Part shown: in pieces, positions 1 to 7,680 of the stretch
Numbering within the stretch: position 1 is the first letter of the stretch
Layout of the letters: each line of letters starts with the position of its first letter
Source: an uncultured Eubacterium sp.
Lineage (GTDB): Bacteria; Bacillota; Clostridia; Lachnospirales; Lachnospiraceae
Length of the DNA stretch: 51,164 nucleotides
Direction: 5' to 3'
Assembly: GCA_947384955.1 (NCBI GenBank)
Contig: CANDJC010000017.1
Location: forward strand, 1 to 51,164
The notes under the pieces: generated by a model
Databases searched by the model: none
What the model was told of the DNA's origin: nothing
Seen by the model: only the letters and a program-made list of their open reading frames with translations
Made by a program: the position numbers and the translations under genes

Positions 1-200
1 AGAATCCCTTAGCATTCTGCCCGATAACCAGGCGGCGAAGCCGTAGCGGCACCGGTAGCTGCTGGCTGCAGGCCAGGGCGAATAGGTGCCGCGTCCCGTC
101 CGGGGCCACAGCGCAGATGCAGAATGCTTAGGGATTCTTAACATTCTGGAACCGCCGCAGAAAGACCATGCAAATCCCCTATCCCGGCGTCCGAGGGGCC
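1..200 (+). repeat. Palindromic element, copy A (left outer arm outside the window)
   Basis: This is the first of four copies of a structured repeat (others at 44499-44757, 45288-45547 and 51111-51164). The inner stem pairs 1-20 (AGAATCCCTTAGCATTCTGC) with 119-138, with one mismatch. A nested stem pairs GCGGCACC (46-53) with GGTGCCGC (85-92), and an apical hairpin pairs CTGC (59-62) with GCAG (68-71). The right outer arm is 154-188, and the element ends in GGCGTCCGAGGGGCC (186-200). The matching left arm should lie just upstream of base 1. Confidence 0.8.
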
Positions 201-306
201 ATATTGTCCCCGCCCTTGTCTGTAACGTTACGGATAGATTGCAAAGATTTTGGCTTCTGTATAGATTTCTTATTCAAATACGGCCGGATTTCTGATATAC
301 TGAATA

Positions 307-336
307 GCAGAAGCAGAAGCAGAAGCAGAAGCAGAA
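307..336 (+). repeat. Five tandem copies of hexamer GCAGAA
   Basis: A perfect 6-bp microsatellite lies between element A and the AAA-ATPase gene. It falls upstream of the preferred start at 432, so it would sit in the leader. If translation instead began at the in-frame ATG at 168, it would encode a run of Arg-Ser. Hexamer slippage would not shift frame. Confidence 0.9.
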
Positions 337-431
337 GGCTGGAAAGAAGGCGGAAAGTGCCTGATACTGCTGCAGCGAAGAGAAGAGCTGTGCGAAAAGA
401 CAATATCTGGAGCCAGGAGGCGTGTATATTT

Positions 432-2153
432 ATGAAACAGGCTGTTTCGATAGGGAATCAGGATTTTAAATCAATAAGGGAAAATGGGGCATTTTATGTC
501 GATAAGACTCTATTTATAAAAGAATGGTGGGAAAACCAGGATACCGTGACCCTGATTACACGTCCCAGGCGTTTTGGAAAAACTCTGAATCTGAATATGC
601 TGATGTATTTCTTTTCGAATCAGTGGAAAGATGAAGGCAGTATATTTGAGGGTCTTTCGATATGGCGGGAAGAAAAGTACCGGAATCTGCAGGGGAGTTA
701 TCCGGTCATCTTTCTTTCCTTTGCGGATATTAAGGAGCAGTCGTATCAGAATACGAGGCAGGCGGTTATCCGGGCAGTGGCTGAACTTTATAAAAATCAC
801 GCATATCTTTTAAATGGGGATATTTTAAACAGAGATGAAAAGGAATATTTCTGCTCATTCAGCGGTTATGCGGCAGATAGTTCGCCGGATTATCAGATTG
901 AAGATACGTTTGTTGCCAGAGCGGTAAAACAGCTGGCTTTTTATCTGAGCCGTTATTTTGGAAAAAAGGCGCTGGTGTTTTTAGATGAATATGATACACC
1001 GCTTCAGGAGGCATATGTAAATGGATACTGGGAAGAACTGTCTGGTTTTATGCGCAGTCTGTTAAATTCCGCCTTTAAGACAAACCCTTATATGGAGCGC
1101 GGGCTGCTGACAGGGATTACGCGTGTAAGCAGGGAATCTATTTTTTCAGATTTAAATAATCTGGAGGTCATTACGACAGCTTCTGAAAAATATAGTACCC
1201 GGTTTGGGTTTACCGAAGAAGAGGTTTTCCGTGCGCTGGAAGATTTTGGCTTGCAAGGTGAGAAAGAGAATGTAAAGAAATGGTATGACGGTTTTATTTT
1301 TGGCAGTCAGAAAAATATTTACAATCCCTGGTCTGTTACGTTATTTTTAGAAAAGGGAGAATATGCGCCTTACTGGGCGAATTCGAGTTCAAATGCGCTG
1401 ATAAGCAGCCTGATTCAGCAGGGGGCACCGGAAACGAAGATGAATATGGAACGGCTTTTAGGCGGGGAATCACTGGAAATGGAGCTGGACGAGGAAGTCG
1501 TATTCAGCCGGCTTCTAAAAAAACGGGGAGCGCTTTACAGCCTTCTTCTGGCTGCCGGATATCTCAGGATGGAATCGAGGGTATTCAGACAGGAATCAGG
1601 CAGGTTTTACTGCCGCCTTGCCATCACAAACCGGGAAGTCCGGCTGATGTTTGAGGATATGATAAAAGACTGGTTCGCCGGCGAGGATGTTCCGTATCAG
1701 AATTTTTTAAAAGCCTTTTTGCAGGGTGATGTGGATTATATGAATGAGTATATGAATGAAACAGCGGAACTTATCTTCAGCTCTTTTGATACAGGGAGGA
1801 AGATGTCAGAAACTGCGAGGCCGGAACGGTTTTATCATGGGTTTGTGCTGGGGCTTATTGTGGAACTGGCTGGAACGTACAGGATTTCTTCGAACCGGGA
1901 GAGCGGTTTTGGGCGGTATGATGTGATGCTTGAACCGGCAGACCGCCGAAAGAAGGCATATGTGCTGGAATTTAAGGTGCGGAATCCGAAAAAAGAAAAG
2001 GCGCTGGAGGTTACGCTGCAAAAGGCGCTTTTACAGATAGAAGAAAAAGAATATGACAGGGAGCTTACAGCGGCGGGAATTCGTAAAGAAAATATCTGCC
2101 ATTACGGATTTGCGTTTGAAGGAAAAAAGGTGCTGATTGGAAGTTCTTGCTGA
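432..2153 (+). CDS. AAA-ATPase-like / PD-(D/E)XK nuclease family protein, intact
   Basis: The 573-residue product has the two-domain build of the AAA-ATPase-like (PF09820) plus PDDEXK_9 (PF08011) family. The N-terminal half has a Walker A-like RPRRFGKT at residues 44-51, with K50, and a Walker B LVFLDE ending at D185-E186, followed by the family's LLTGITRVSRESIFSDLNN stretch. The C-terminal domain carries D497 in GRYDVM and E513-x-K515 in LEFKV, which fits a PD-(D/E)XK nuclease core. I chose the ATG at 432 because AGGAGG ends 12 bases upstream and family members start just before this point. An in-frame ATG at 168 would add 88 low-complexity residues. The family is typically multicopy in gut Firmicutes and Bacteroidetes, with no settled function. 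Two broken relatives lie at 10727-11616 and 43781-44392. Confidence 0.85.
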   Translation: MKQAVSIGNQDFKSIRENGAFYVDKTLFIKEWWENQDTVTLITRPRRFGKTLNLNMLMYFFSNQWKDEGSIFEGLSIWREEKYRNLQGSYPVIFLSFADIKEQSYQNTRQAVIRAVAELYKNHAYLLNGDILNRDEKEYFCSFSGYAADSSPDYQIEDTFVARAVKQLAFYLSRYFGKKALVFLDEYDTPLQEAYVNGYWEELSGFMRSLLNSAFKTNPYMERGLLTGITRVSRESIFSDLNNLEVITTASEKYSTRFGFTEEEVFRALEDFGLQGEKENVKKWYDGFIFGSQKNIYNPWSVTLFLEKGEYAPYWANSSSNALISSLIQQGAPETKMNMERLLGGESLEMELDEEVVFSRLLKKRGALYSLLLAAGYLRMESRVFRQESGRFYCRLAITNREVRLMFEDMIKDWFAGEDVPYQNFLKAFLQGDVDYMNEYMNETAELIFSSFDTGRKMSETARPERFYHGFVLGLIVELAGTYRISSNRESGFGRYDVMLEPADRRKKAYVLEFKVRNPKKEKALEVTLQKALLQIEEKEYDRELTAAGIRKENICHYGFAFEGKKVLIGSSC

Positions 2154-2370
2154 TGCTGCCAGAGAATCTGCGCTTTATGGAAGAGTGTTCTGGACTGAGC
2201 ATGGACAGAAGGCGGGGAAAACAGCGCTTTGGAGCAAGACGCAGGAAATACGGCTCTCTGAAGAAGAAAAGAAAAAGTTCCGGGCTGCCGTGGAGCCGGT
2301 ATATGAAAAATACAGGAAAGAGTACGCAGATGATATTGAAAAGATACAAAAGCTTGCCGGGACAGGATGA
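2137..2370 (+). pseudogene. C-terminal remnant of a TRAP transporter binding protein (DctP family)
   Basis: The reading frame overlapping the end of the AAA-ATPase gene ends in LSEEEKKKFRAAVEPVYEKY followed by RKEYADDIEKIQKL. That matches the usual last helices of DctP-type TRAP solute-binding proteins, where an acidic EEK segment precedes a (F)(R/Q)xAVxPxYEKY motif. Only about 75 of some 330 residues remain. There is no signal peptide, no binding domain and no ribosome binding site. The rest, and any partner membrane subunits, are absent. This fits insertion or deletion by the AAA-ATPase segment into a former TRAP operon. The family call comes from this short motif only. Confidence 0.6.
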
Positions 2371-2389
2371 GTTTTGTGCAGTTTTCGCA

Positions 2390-2418
2390 TTGCAGGCCGG
2401 TTTACGGTGTGTTAGAAT
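2390..2418 (+). promoter_or_regulatory. Probable sigma-70-type promoter for the HPr-like gene
   Basis: TTGCAG (2390-2395), a 17-base spacer and TAGAAT (2413-2418) lie about 70 bases before the start at 2491. Confidence 0.5.
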
Positions 2419-2490
2419 AGCGCTTGAAACAGGAAAAAGGTGAAAATGAAAAATGTGCGCCGTATCCGCGGCAGAATGGAGGCATTTACA

Positions 2491-2736
2491 ATGAAAATGA
2501 CAATGTACAAAGTGGATGATCCTGAAAAATTCCTTGATATGATTAAGCAGTGCAAAGGGAGTGTGGAGCTTGTATCCAAACAGGGAGACCGCCTGAATTT
2601 AAAATCTGAGCTTACAAAATATATTGCAATCAGCAAACTTTTTTCAGATAACACATTTATAAATGATATGGAGCTGATTGCTTCGGAACCGGAGGATATT
2701 AAATTTTTATTACAATACATGATGGAAGGCAGATAA
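2491..2736 (+). CDS. Small HPr-fold-like protein
   Basis: This gene encodes 81 residues, starting MKMTMYKVDD. The ATG at 2491 has GGAGG eight bases upstream, so I prefer it to the in-frame ATG at 2440. The order of elements, with SVELVSKQGDRLNLKSELTK, then a hydrophobic turn, then MELIASEPEDIKFLLQYM, resembles the second half of HPr phosphocarriers. No catalytic His-15 equivalent is visible, so it is unlikely to carry phosphate in the phosphotransferase system in the normal way. Comparable HPr-like proteins without the histidine occur widely in Clostridia, and their role is unknown to me. The gene stands alone between a promoter (2390-2418) and a terminator (2752-2787). Confidence 0.7.
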   Translation: MKMTMYKVDDPEKFLDMIKQCKGSVELVSKQGDRLNLKSELTKYIAISKLFSDNTFINDMELIASEPEDIKFLLQYMMEGR

Positions 2737-2751
2737 CTGTCTGATGAAAGG

Positions 2752-2787
2752 ACCGGTATGGCTGAATTTTGGCTGTGCCGGTTTTTA
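2752..2787 (+). terminator. Rho-independent terminator after the HPr-like gene
   Basis: ACCGGTATGGC pairs with GCTGTGCCGGT (one mismatch and two G-T pairs), followed by a run of five T. It separates the small gene from the rhamnose regulator. Confidence 0.7.
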
Positions 2788-2844
2788 TCATACGTAAAGT
2801 GAAAAAGAAGCCGGACTGCGGATTTTGGAAAGGAGATACAGCAG

Positions 2845-3828
2845 ATGGATGAATGGCTGCTCGGACAGATGCAGAAAATCACGCCGGAGGAACAGATGTA
2901 TCTGGACGGGGATGTTTCTGTGATAAAAGATTTTTATACAAGAAAAGAAGATTTTGAGGCTGATTCCCAGGTGCTTTTAGAGCAGGGGAAGCTGATTACG
3001 GTTCGCCAGCACGCCCGTTTTGTGGAATTTCCGGTCCATAAGCACAATTATGTGGAGCTGGTATATGTATTTGCCGGGGAAATTACGCACTATATTGACG
3101 GAAAGGCGCTGGTAACGCGTCCGGGAGACCTTCTTTTGATGAATCAGCATGTGAAACACAGTGTAAAGCGTGCGCAGGCCGGGGATATTGCGATTAATTT
3201 TATTATTCTGCCGGAATTTTTTGATATCCCGCTGCAGATGATAAAGAAACAGAATGTACTTGCTGATTTCCTGGCTGGGACGTTTCGCAGGCAGGTTTTA
3301 GTGCCGCAGTATCTGCTGTTTCAGCTGGGCAGGCAGCTGCAGATTCTCAATCTGATGGAAAATATGATAAGGTCGCTGATTTGCCGCACGGAATACGAGG
3401 ATGTGATTAACCAGTATTCTATGGGGCTTGTTTTTCTGTACCTGATTAACCATATTGATAAGCTGGCGGAAAATTCTTCTCAGAATTATGAGGGGCTGGT
3501 GATTCAGGCTGTTTTAAAATACATAGATACGCAGTATCAGACTGCTTCTTTGAATCATCTGGCAGAGGATTTGAAACAGTCCCAGCCGGTAATTAGCAGA
3601 ATGATTAAAAAAAATACCGGATTTACGTTTCAGGAGCTGCTGATGCGCAAACGGTTTCAAAAGGCCGTGGTCCTGCTGATGGAAACAGACCTTTCGGTGG
3701 AAGAAATAGCTGTAAATGTCGGTTATGAAAACAGGAGTTATTTTTACAGGCAGTTTAAATCGCGCTATGGTGTTACGCCGAAGCAGTACCGGGTGCAGCA
3801 TCAGAATGATAAAACTGTCAAAATTTAA
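2845..3828 (+). CDS. AraC-family regulator, probable rhamnose operon activator
   Basis: The 327-residue protein has an N-terminal cupin-like sensor domain (HKHNYVELVYVFAGEITHYI, then RPGDLLLMNQHVKHSV, about residues 65-120). Its C-terminal AraC double helix-turn-helix covers about residues 225-320, including LSVEEIAVNVGYENRSYFYR and the family signature FKSRYGVTPKQYR. The ATG at 2845 has AGGAG nine bases upstream. It lies 149 bp before rhaB in the same direction, and a 7-bp inverted repeat sits in that gap. By analogy with RhaS and RhaR it probably binds L-rhamnose and activates rhaBAD-fucO. The ligand is inferred from context only. It shares no special sequence trait with E. coli RhaS that I could verify, so I leave the symbol empty. 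Confidence 0.85.
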   Translation: MDEWLLGQMQKITPEEQMYLDGDVSVIKDFYTRKEDFEADSQVLLEQGKLITVRQHARFVEFPVHKHNYVELVYVFAGEITHYIDGKALVTRPGDLLLMNQHVKHSVKRAQAGDIAINFIILPEFFDIPLQMIKKQNVLADFLAGTFRRQVLVPQYLLFQLGRQLQILNLMENMIRSLICRTEYEDVINQYSMGLVFLYLINHIDKLAENSSQNYEGLVIQAVLKYIDTQYQTASLNHLAEDLKQSQPVISRMIKKNTGFTFQELLMRKRFQKAVVLLMETDLSVEEIAVNVGYENRSYFYRQFKSRYGVTPKQYRVQHQNDKTVKI

Positions 3829-3888
3829 ATAGGATTCTTTTACAATTATGAATATAGTCTTTCTGCAAAAATAGACACATTTTTAGTC

Positions 3889-3928
3889 ATGACAGGACAT
3901 TATATACAGTGTTTCTGTCATTTATAAT
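3889..3928 (+). promoter_or_regulatory. Candidate operator and -10 box of the rhamnose operon
   Basis: ATGACAG (3889-3895) and CTGTCAT (3915-3921) are perfect inverted half-sites 19 bases apart. The second abuts TATAAT (3923-3928), 50 bases before rhaB. No good -35 box is visible, which is common where an AraC activator supplies polymerase contacts. Confidence 0.5.
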
Positions 3929-3977
3929 ATAGCCAGCTGATTGATGAAAGTAACTGACACACAAAAGGAGGATATCA

Positions 3978-5393
3978 ATGGCTGCATATTATCTGGCGGT
4001 GGATATCGGCGCTTCGAGCGGCCGCCACATACTGGGACATCTGGAAAACGGGAAGCTTGTGCTTGAGGAAATTTACCGTTTTGAAAATGGCATGGATAAA
4101 CGGGATGGAAAGCTGCTGTGGGACACCGGGCGCCTGTTTTCGGAAATTATAAACGGCATGAAAAAGTGTAAGGAAATAAACAAAATACCAGTCAGCATGT
4201 CGCTTGACACATGGGCTGTGGACTATGTGCTCTTAGATGAAAAAGACCGGATTGCGGGGGATGTATACGGTTACCGCGACAGCCGCACGGCAGGCATGGA
4301 TGAAGAGGTGTACCGCCTGATTCCGGAAAAGGAGCTGTATGCGCGCACAGGCATTCAAAAGCAGATATTTAATACGATTTATCAGCTGATGGCTGTGAAA
4401 ATACAGACACCTGAAGTGCTGGAAAAGGCGAAAACATTTTTGATGCTGCCGGATTATTTTCAGTTTCTGCTGACCGGGAATAAACTGTGCGAATATACGA
4501 ACGCGACCTCCACGCAGCTTGTGAGCCCTGAGAATAAGCAGTGGGACAGACAGCTGATACGTCTTCTTGGCTATCCGGAGGAAATGTTCGGGACGCTGCA
4601 TATGCCCGGGACAGAAGCCGGAAATTTAAAAGAGGATATAAAAAAGCAGACTGGCTTTGACTGCAAAGTAATCATGTGTGCCAGCCACGATACAGCCTCG
4701 GCTGTTATGGCTATGCCTGTGTTAAAAGGAGACGGTTTGTACATCAGCTCCGGCACCTGGTCGTTAATGGGAACAGAATTGATGCAGGCCGACTGCAGTG
4801 AAAAAAGCCGTCTGGGTAATTTTACAAATGAGGGCGGTTATGATTCCCGTTTCCGTTATCTTAAAAATATTATGGGGCTTTGGATGATTCAGTCGGTACG
4901 GCATGAGCATGGGGATGCGTGGTCATTTGCACAGCTTTGCGCGATGGCGGCCCAAAACGGTGATTTTCCTTCCCGCGTGGATGTCAATGACGCAGTATTT
5001 TTAGCGCCGGACAGTATGACAGAAGCTGTGCGGGATTACTGCAGGAGGACAAAACAGCCTGTGCCTGAAACTGCGGGCGAGATTTCAGCCGTGATTTATG
5101 CAAGCCTGGCAGCGTGTTACGGGGAAACGGTTCAGGAATTAGAGCGCAATACCGGGAAAACATACAGCGGCATTCATATTATCGGAGGCGGCTCGAATGC
5201 GGATTATTTAAACCAGCTGACGGCGGATGCAGCCGCAAAGACTGTCTATGCGGGCCCGGGAGAAGCAACGGCAGCCGGGAATTTAATGGCGCAGATGATA
5301 AGCGCCGGGGAATTTGCGGATTTAGCGGAGGCAAGAACATGTGTTTATGATTCGTTTGGAATTCAGGTGTACGAGCCTCATCTCACAGCGTAA
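3978..5393 (+). CDS. rhaB: Rhamnulokinase
   Basis: RhaB phosphorylates L-rhamnulose to L-rhamnulose 1-phosphate with ATP in the cytoplasm. The 471-residue product has the FGGY-kinase N-terminal phosphate-binding motif DIGASSGRH near residue 7 and DTWAVDYVLLD near residue 77. The second ATPase-fold half carries SSGTWSLMGTEL and the C-terminal glycine-rich IHIIGGGSNADYLNQLTADA, both characteristic of rhamnulokinases. The length is near the 489 residues of E. coli RhaB. AGGAGG lies six bases before the ATG. rhaA follows after 23 bases, so the two are almost certainly co-transcribed. Its place between an AraC regulator and rhaA makes the call secure. Confidence 0.96.
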   Translation: MAAYYLAVDIGASSGRHILGHLENGKLVLEEIYRFENGMDKRDGKLLWDTGRLFSEIINGMKKCKEINKIPVSMSLDTWAVDYVLLDEKDRIAGDVYGYRDSRTAGMDEEVYRLIPEKELYARTGIQKQIFNTIYQLMAVKIQTPEVLEKAKTFLMLPDYFQFLLTGNKLCEYTNATSTQLVSPENKQWDRQLIRLLGYPEEMFGTLHMPGTEAGNLKEDIKKQTGFDCKVIMCASHDTASAVMAMPVLKGDGLYISSGTWSLMGTELMQADCSEKSRLGNFTNEGGYDSRFRYLKNIMGLWMIQSVRHEHGDAWSFAQLCAMAAQNGDFPSRVDVNDAVFLAPDSMTEAVRDYCRRTKQPVPETAGEISAVIYASLAACYGETVQELERNTGKTYSGIHIIGGGSNADYLNQLTADAAAKTVYAGPGEATAAGNLMAQMISAGEFADLAEARTCVYDSFGIQVYEPHLTA

Positions 5394-5416
5394 AACAGAA
5401 AATGGAGGAAAAGAGT

Positions 5417-6673
5417 ATGACAGTAAAGGAACGGTATGCTTCTGCAAAAGAGATTTATGCGAAAGCAGGTACAGACACCGATGCGGCAATCGCAAAATTA
5501 AAGGAGGTTCCGGTTTCACTGCACTGCTGGCAGGGGGATGATGTCATTGGATTTGACCATGACGGCCCGCTGACCGGAGGCATTCAGACAACCGGCAGTT
5601 ATCCGGGAAAAGCCCGTACGCCGCAGGAGCTGATGCAGGATATCGAAGAGGTATTAAAACTTACCCCTGGAAAGAAGAAGCTGAATCTGCATGCCAGCTA
5701 TGCGGTTTTTGAAAACGGGAAATTCGCGGACCGGGACAGACTTGAGCCAGAGCATTTTGCAAAATGGGTGGAATTTGCCAAAGCACATCATATGGGCCTT
5801 GATTTTAACCCGACATTCTTTTCGCATGACAAAATGAAAGACGGGCTGACTCTTTCAAGCCCGGATGAGGAAACAAGGAGGTTCTGGATTCAGCATGGCA
5901 GGGCATGTATCCGCATTTCGGAATATTTTGCAAAAGAAACCGGGATGCCGTGTGTGATGAATATCTGGACAGGCGACGGCTCGAAGGATGTTCCGGCGGA
6001 CCGCTTAGGACCGAGAGAACGCTATAAGGCATCGATTGAGGAAATCATCGCGCAGCCGCATGACCCGAAGCTGGTAAAGCCATGCGTGGAATCCAAGGTA
6101 TTCGGCATCGGCGTGGAGTCCTATACCGTAGGAAGCGCAGAGTTTGCATTATCCTTTGCGGCTTCACACGAAGGATGTCTGCCGTTAATGGACAACGGGC
6201 ATTATCATCCGACGGAAATGGTATCCGATAAAATTCCGGCACTGCTTGCATTTTTCCCGGAAATCGCGCTGCATATTACCCGTCCGGTCAGATGGGATTC
6301 TGACCATGTGGTACTGTTTGATGATGAAACAAAGGAAATGGCGAAGGAAATTGTCAGAAATAACGCATTGGGGCGTGTCCATATGGCACTGGATTATTTT
6401 GACGCCAGCATTAACCGCATCTGCGCATGGACGGTCGGCTTCCGCAGCTGGCAGAAGGCTCTGCTTCAGGCAATGTGCACGCCGTATGAGAGTCTGAAGA
6501 AGCTGCAGGACGGGGCGCAGTGGACGGAGCTTATGGTACGCCAGGAAGAGCAGAAGATGATGCCGTTTGGCGATGTCTGGAACGAATACTGCGAACAGTG
6601 CGGCACGCCGGAAGACAGCTGGTTTGAAGAAGCGCTGCGTTACGAAAAAGAGGTGCTCGCAAAAAGGGTTTAG
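5417..6673 (+). CDS. rhaA: L-rhamnose isomerase
   Basis: RhaA interconverts L-rhamnose and L-rhamnulose and needs divalent metal. The 418-residue product matches the usual length (419 in E. coli). Recognisable RhaA segments are VSLHCWQGDDVIGFD near the N-terminus, LDFNPTFFSHDKMKDGLTLSS, NIWTGDGSKDVPADR and, later, LMDNGHYHPTEMVSDK and WDSDHVV, which supply the metal and substrate ligands of this TIM-barrel enzyme. I chose the ATG at 5417, with GGAGG eight bases upstream, over an in-frame ATG at 5402 that overlaps that ribosome site. It sits between rhaB and rhaD, spaced 23 and 30 bases, in one transcription unit. Confidence 0.96.
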   Translation: MTVKERYASAKEIYAKAGTDTDAAIAKLKEVPVSLHCWQGDDVIGFDHDGPLTGGIQTTGSYPGKARTPQELMQDIEEVLKLTPGKKKLNLHASYAVFENGKFADRDRLEPEHFAKWVEFAKAHHMGLDFNPTFFSHDKMKDGLTLSSPDEETRRFWIQHGRACIRISEYFAKETGMPCVMNIWTGDGSKDVPADRLGPRERYKASIEEIIAQPHDPKLVKPCVESKVFGIGVESYTVGSAEFALSFAASHEGCLPLMDNGHYHPTEMVSDKIPALLAFFPEIALHITRPVRWDSDHVVLFDDETKEMAKEIVRNNALGRVHMALDYFDASINRICAWTVGFRSWQKALLQAMCTPYESLKKLQDGAQWTELMVRQEEQKMMPFGDVWNEYCEQCGTPEDSWFEEALRYEKEVLAKRV

Positions 6674-6703
6674 GATAAAAGAGAGAAAGGCGGAAGGATA
6701 AGA

Positions 6704-7528
6704 ATGAAAGTATTAGATGCAGAATTTGTACAGGGATTTATCCGTATGGCAGACGACGGCTGGAAACAGGGATGGCATGAGCGCAACGGCGGTAATCTTT
6801 CCTACCGGATAAAGGAGCAGGAAGCAGAGTCCGTAAAGGAAAACTTTGAGCCGAAGGAGTGGCAGCCGATTGGAACGAGTGTGCCGAAGCTGGCAAGGGA
6901 ATATTTTCTTGTAACGGGAAGCGGGAAATATTTTCGCAATGTAAGCATAAAACCGGAAGATTCTGTCTGTATCATTGAGCTGGACGATAAAGGGGAGAAT
7001 TACCGCATTGCCTGGGGCCTTGTAAACGGCGGGCGTCCGACCTCGGAGCTGCCGAGCCATCTGATGAATCATGAAGTAAAAATGGAGGCATCCGGTGGAA
7101 AGCACCGCGTGATTTACCATGCGCATACAACGAATACGATAGCGCTGACATTTGTGCTGCCGCTAGAGGATAAGGTATTTACAAGGGAGCTTTGGGAGAT
7201 GGCGACGGAATGTCCGGTGGTCTTTCCTGACGGAATCGGCGTGGTGCCGTGGATGGTTCCGGGAGGCAGGGACATTGCTGTCGCAACAAGCGAGCTGATG
7301 AAAAAATATGATGCAGCCATATGGGCGCACCATGGGATGTTTGCATCCGGCGAAGACTTTGACCTGACATTCGGACTGATGCATACGGTAGAAAAGTCAG
7401 CAGAAATTCTGGTTAAAATGCTGTCCATGCGCCCGGATAAGCTGCAGACCATTACGCCGCAGAATTTCCGGGACCTGGCTGTGGATTTTCATGTAACCCT
7501 GCCGGAAGAGTTTTTGTATGAAAAATAA
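6704..7528 (+). CDS. rhaD: Rhamnulose-1-phosphate aldolase
   Basis: This class II aldolase splits L-rhamnulose 1-phosphate into dihydroxyacetone phosphate and L-lactaldehyde. The product has 274 residues, the same as E. coli RhaD. Visible motifs are ERNGGNLSYRI (phosphate-binding loop), YHAHTTNTIAL, with two zinc-ligand histidines, and AIWAHHGMFASG, with the third. It follows rhaA after 30 bases. A 152-base gap then precedes fucO, longer than the other gaps in this operon, and holds the inverted pair AGTCTG (7616-7621) and CAGACT (7634-7639). That pair could tune fucO expression, though there is no T-run to make it a terminator. Confidence 0.96.
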   Translation: MKVLDAEFVQGFIRMADDGWKQGWHERNGGNLSYRIKEQEAESVKENFEPKEWQPIGTSVPKLAREYFLVTGSGKYFRNVSIKPEDSVCIIELDDKGENYRIAWGLVNGGRPTSELPSHLMNHEVKMEASGGKHRVIYHAHTTNTIALTFVLPLEDKVFTRELWEMATECPVVFPDGIGVVPWMVPGGRDIAVATSELMKKYDAAIWAHHGMFASGEDFDLTFGLMHTVEKSAEILVKMLSMRPDKLQTITPQNFRDLAVDFHVTLPEEFLYEK

Positions 7529-7680
7529 GCGTAACAGTTCAAACTTTTTATGGGCTGGATGAATGATATGGATTGAATTCGAATGCAGTTTCATATAAAA
7601 TATATTTACAGCCTGAGTCTGCATCCTGAAGTTCAGACTGAATCATACGAATCTAATAATTAAAGGAGGATTTAAGTATT

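Noticed and set aside
179-403. Minus-strand frame with a leucine run over the GCAGAA repeat
   Set aside because: The leucines are the reverse reading of the microsatellite. There is no ribosome site, and it overlaps the element.
168-431. 88-residue N-terminal extension of the AAA-ATPase gene from the ATG at 168
   Set aside because: It runs through the palindromic element's end and the GCAGAA microsatellite, giving low-complexity Arg-Ser sequence. The ATG at 432 has a good AGGAGG and fits family starts.
2147-2443. 98-residue Arg/Lys-rich frame after the AAA-ATPase gene
   Set aside because: It is a shadow of the DctP remnant in the neighbouring frame. The Arg/Lys richness comes from out-of-frame reading.
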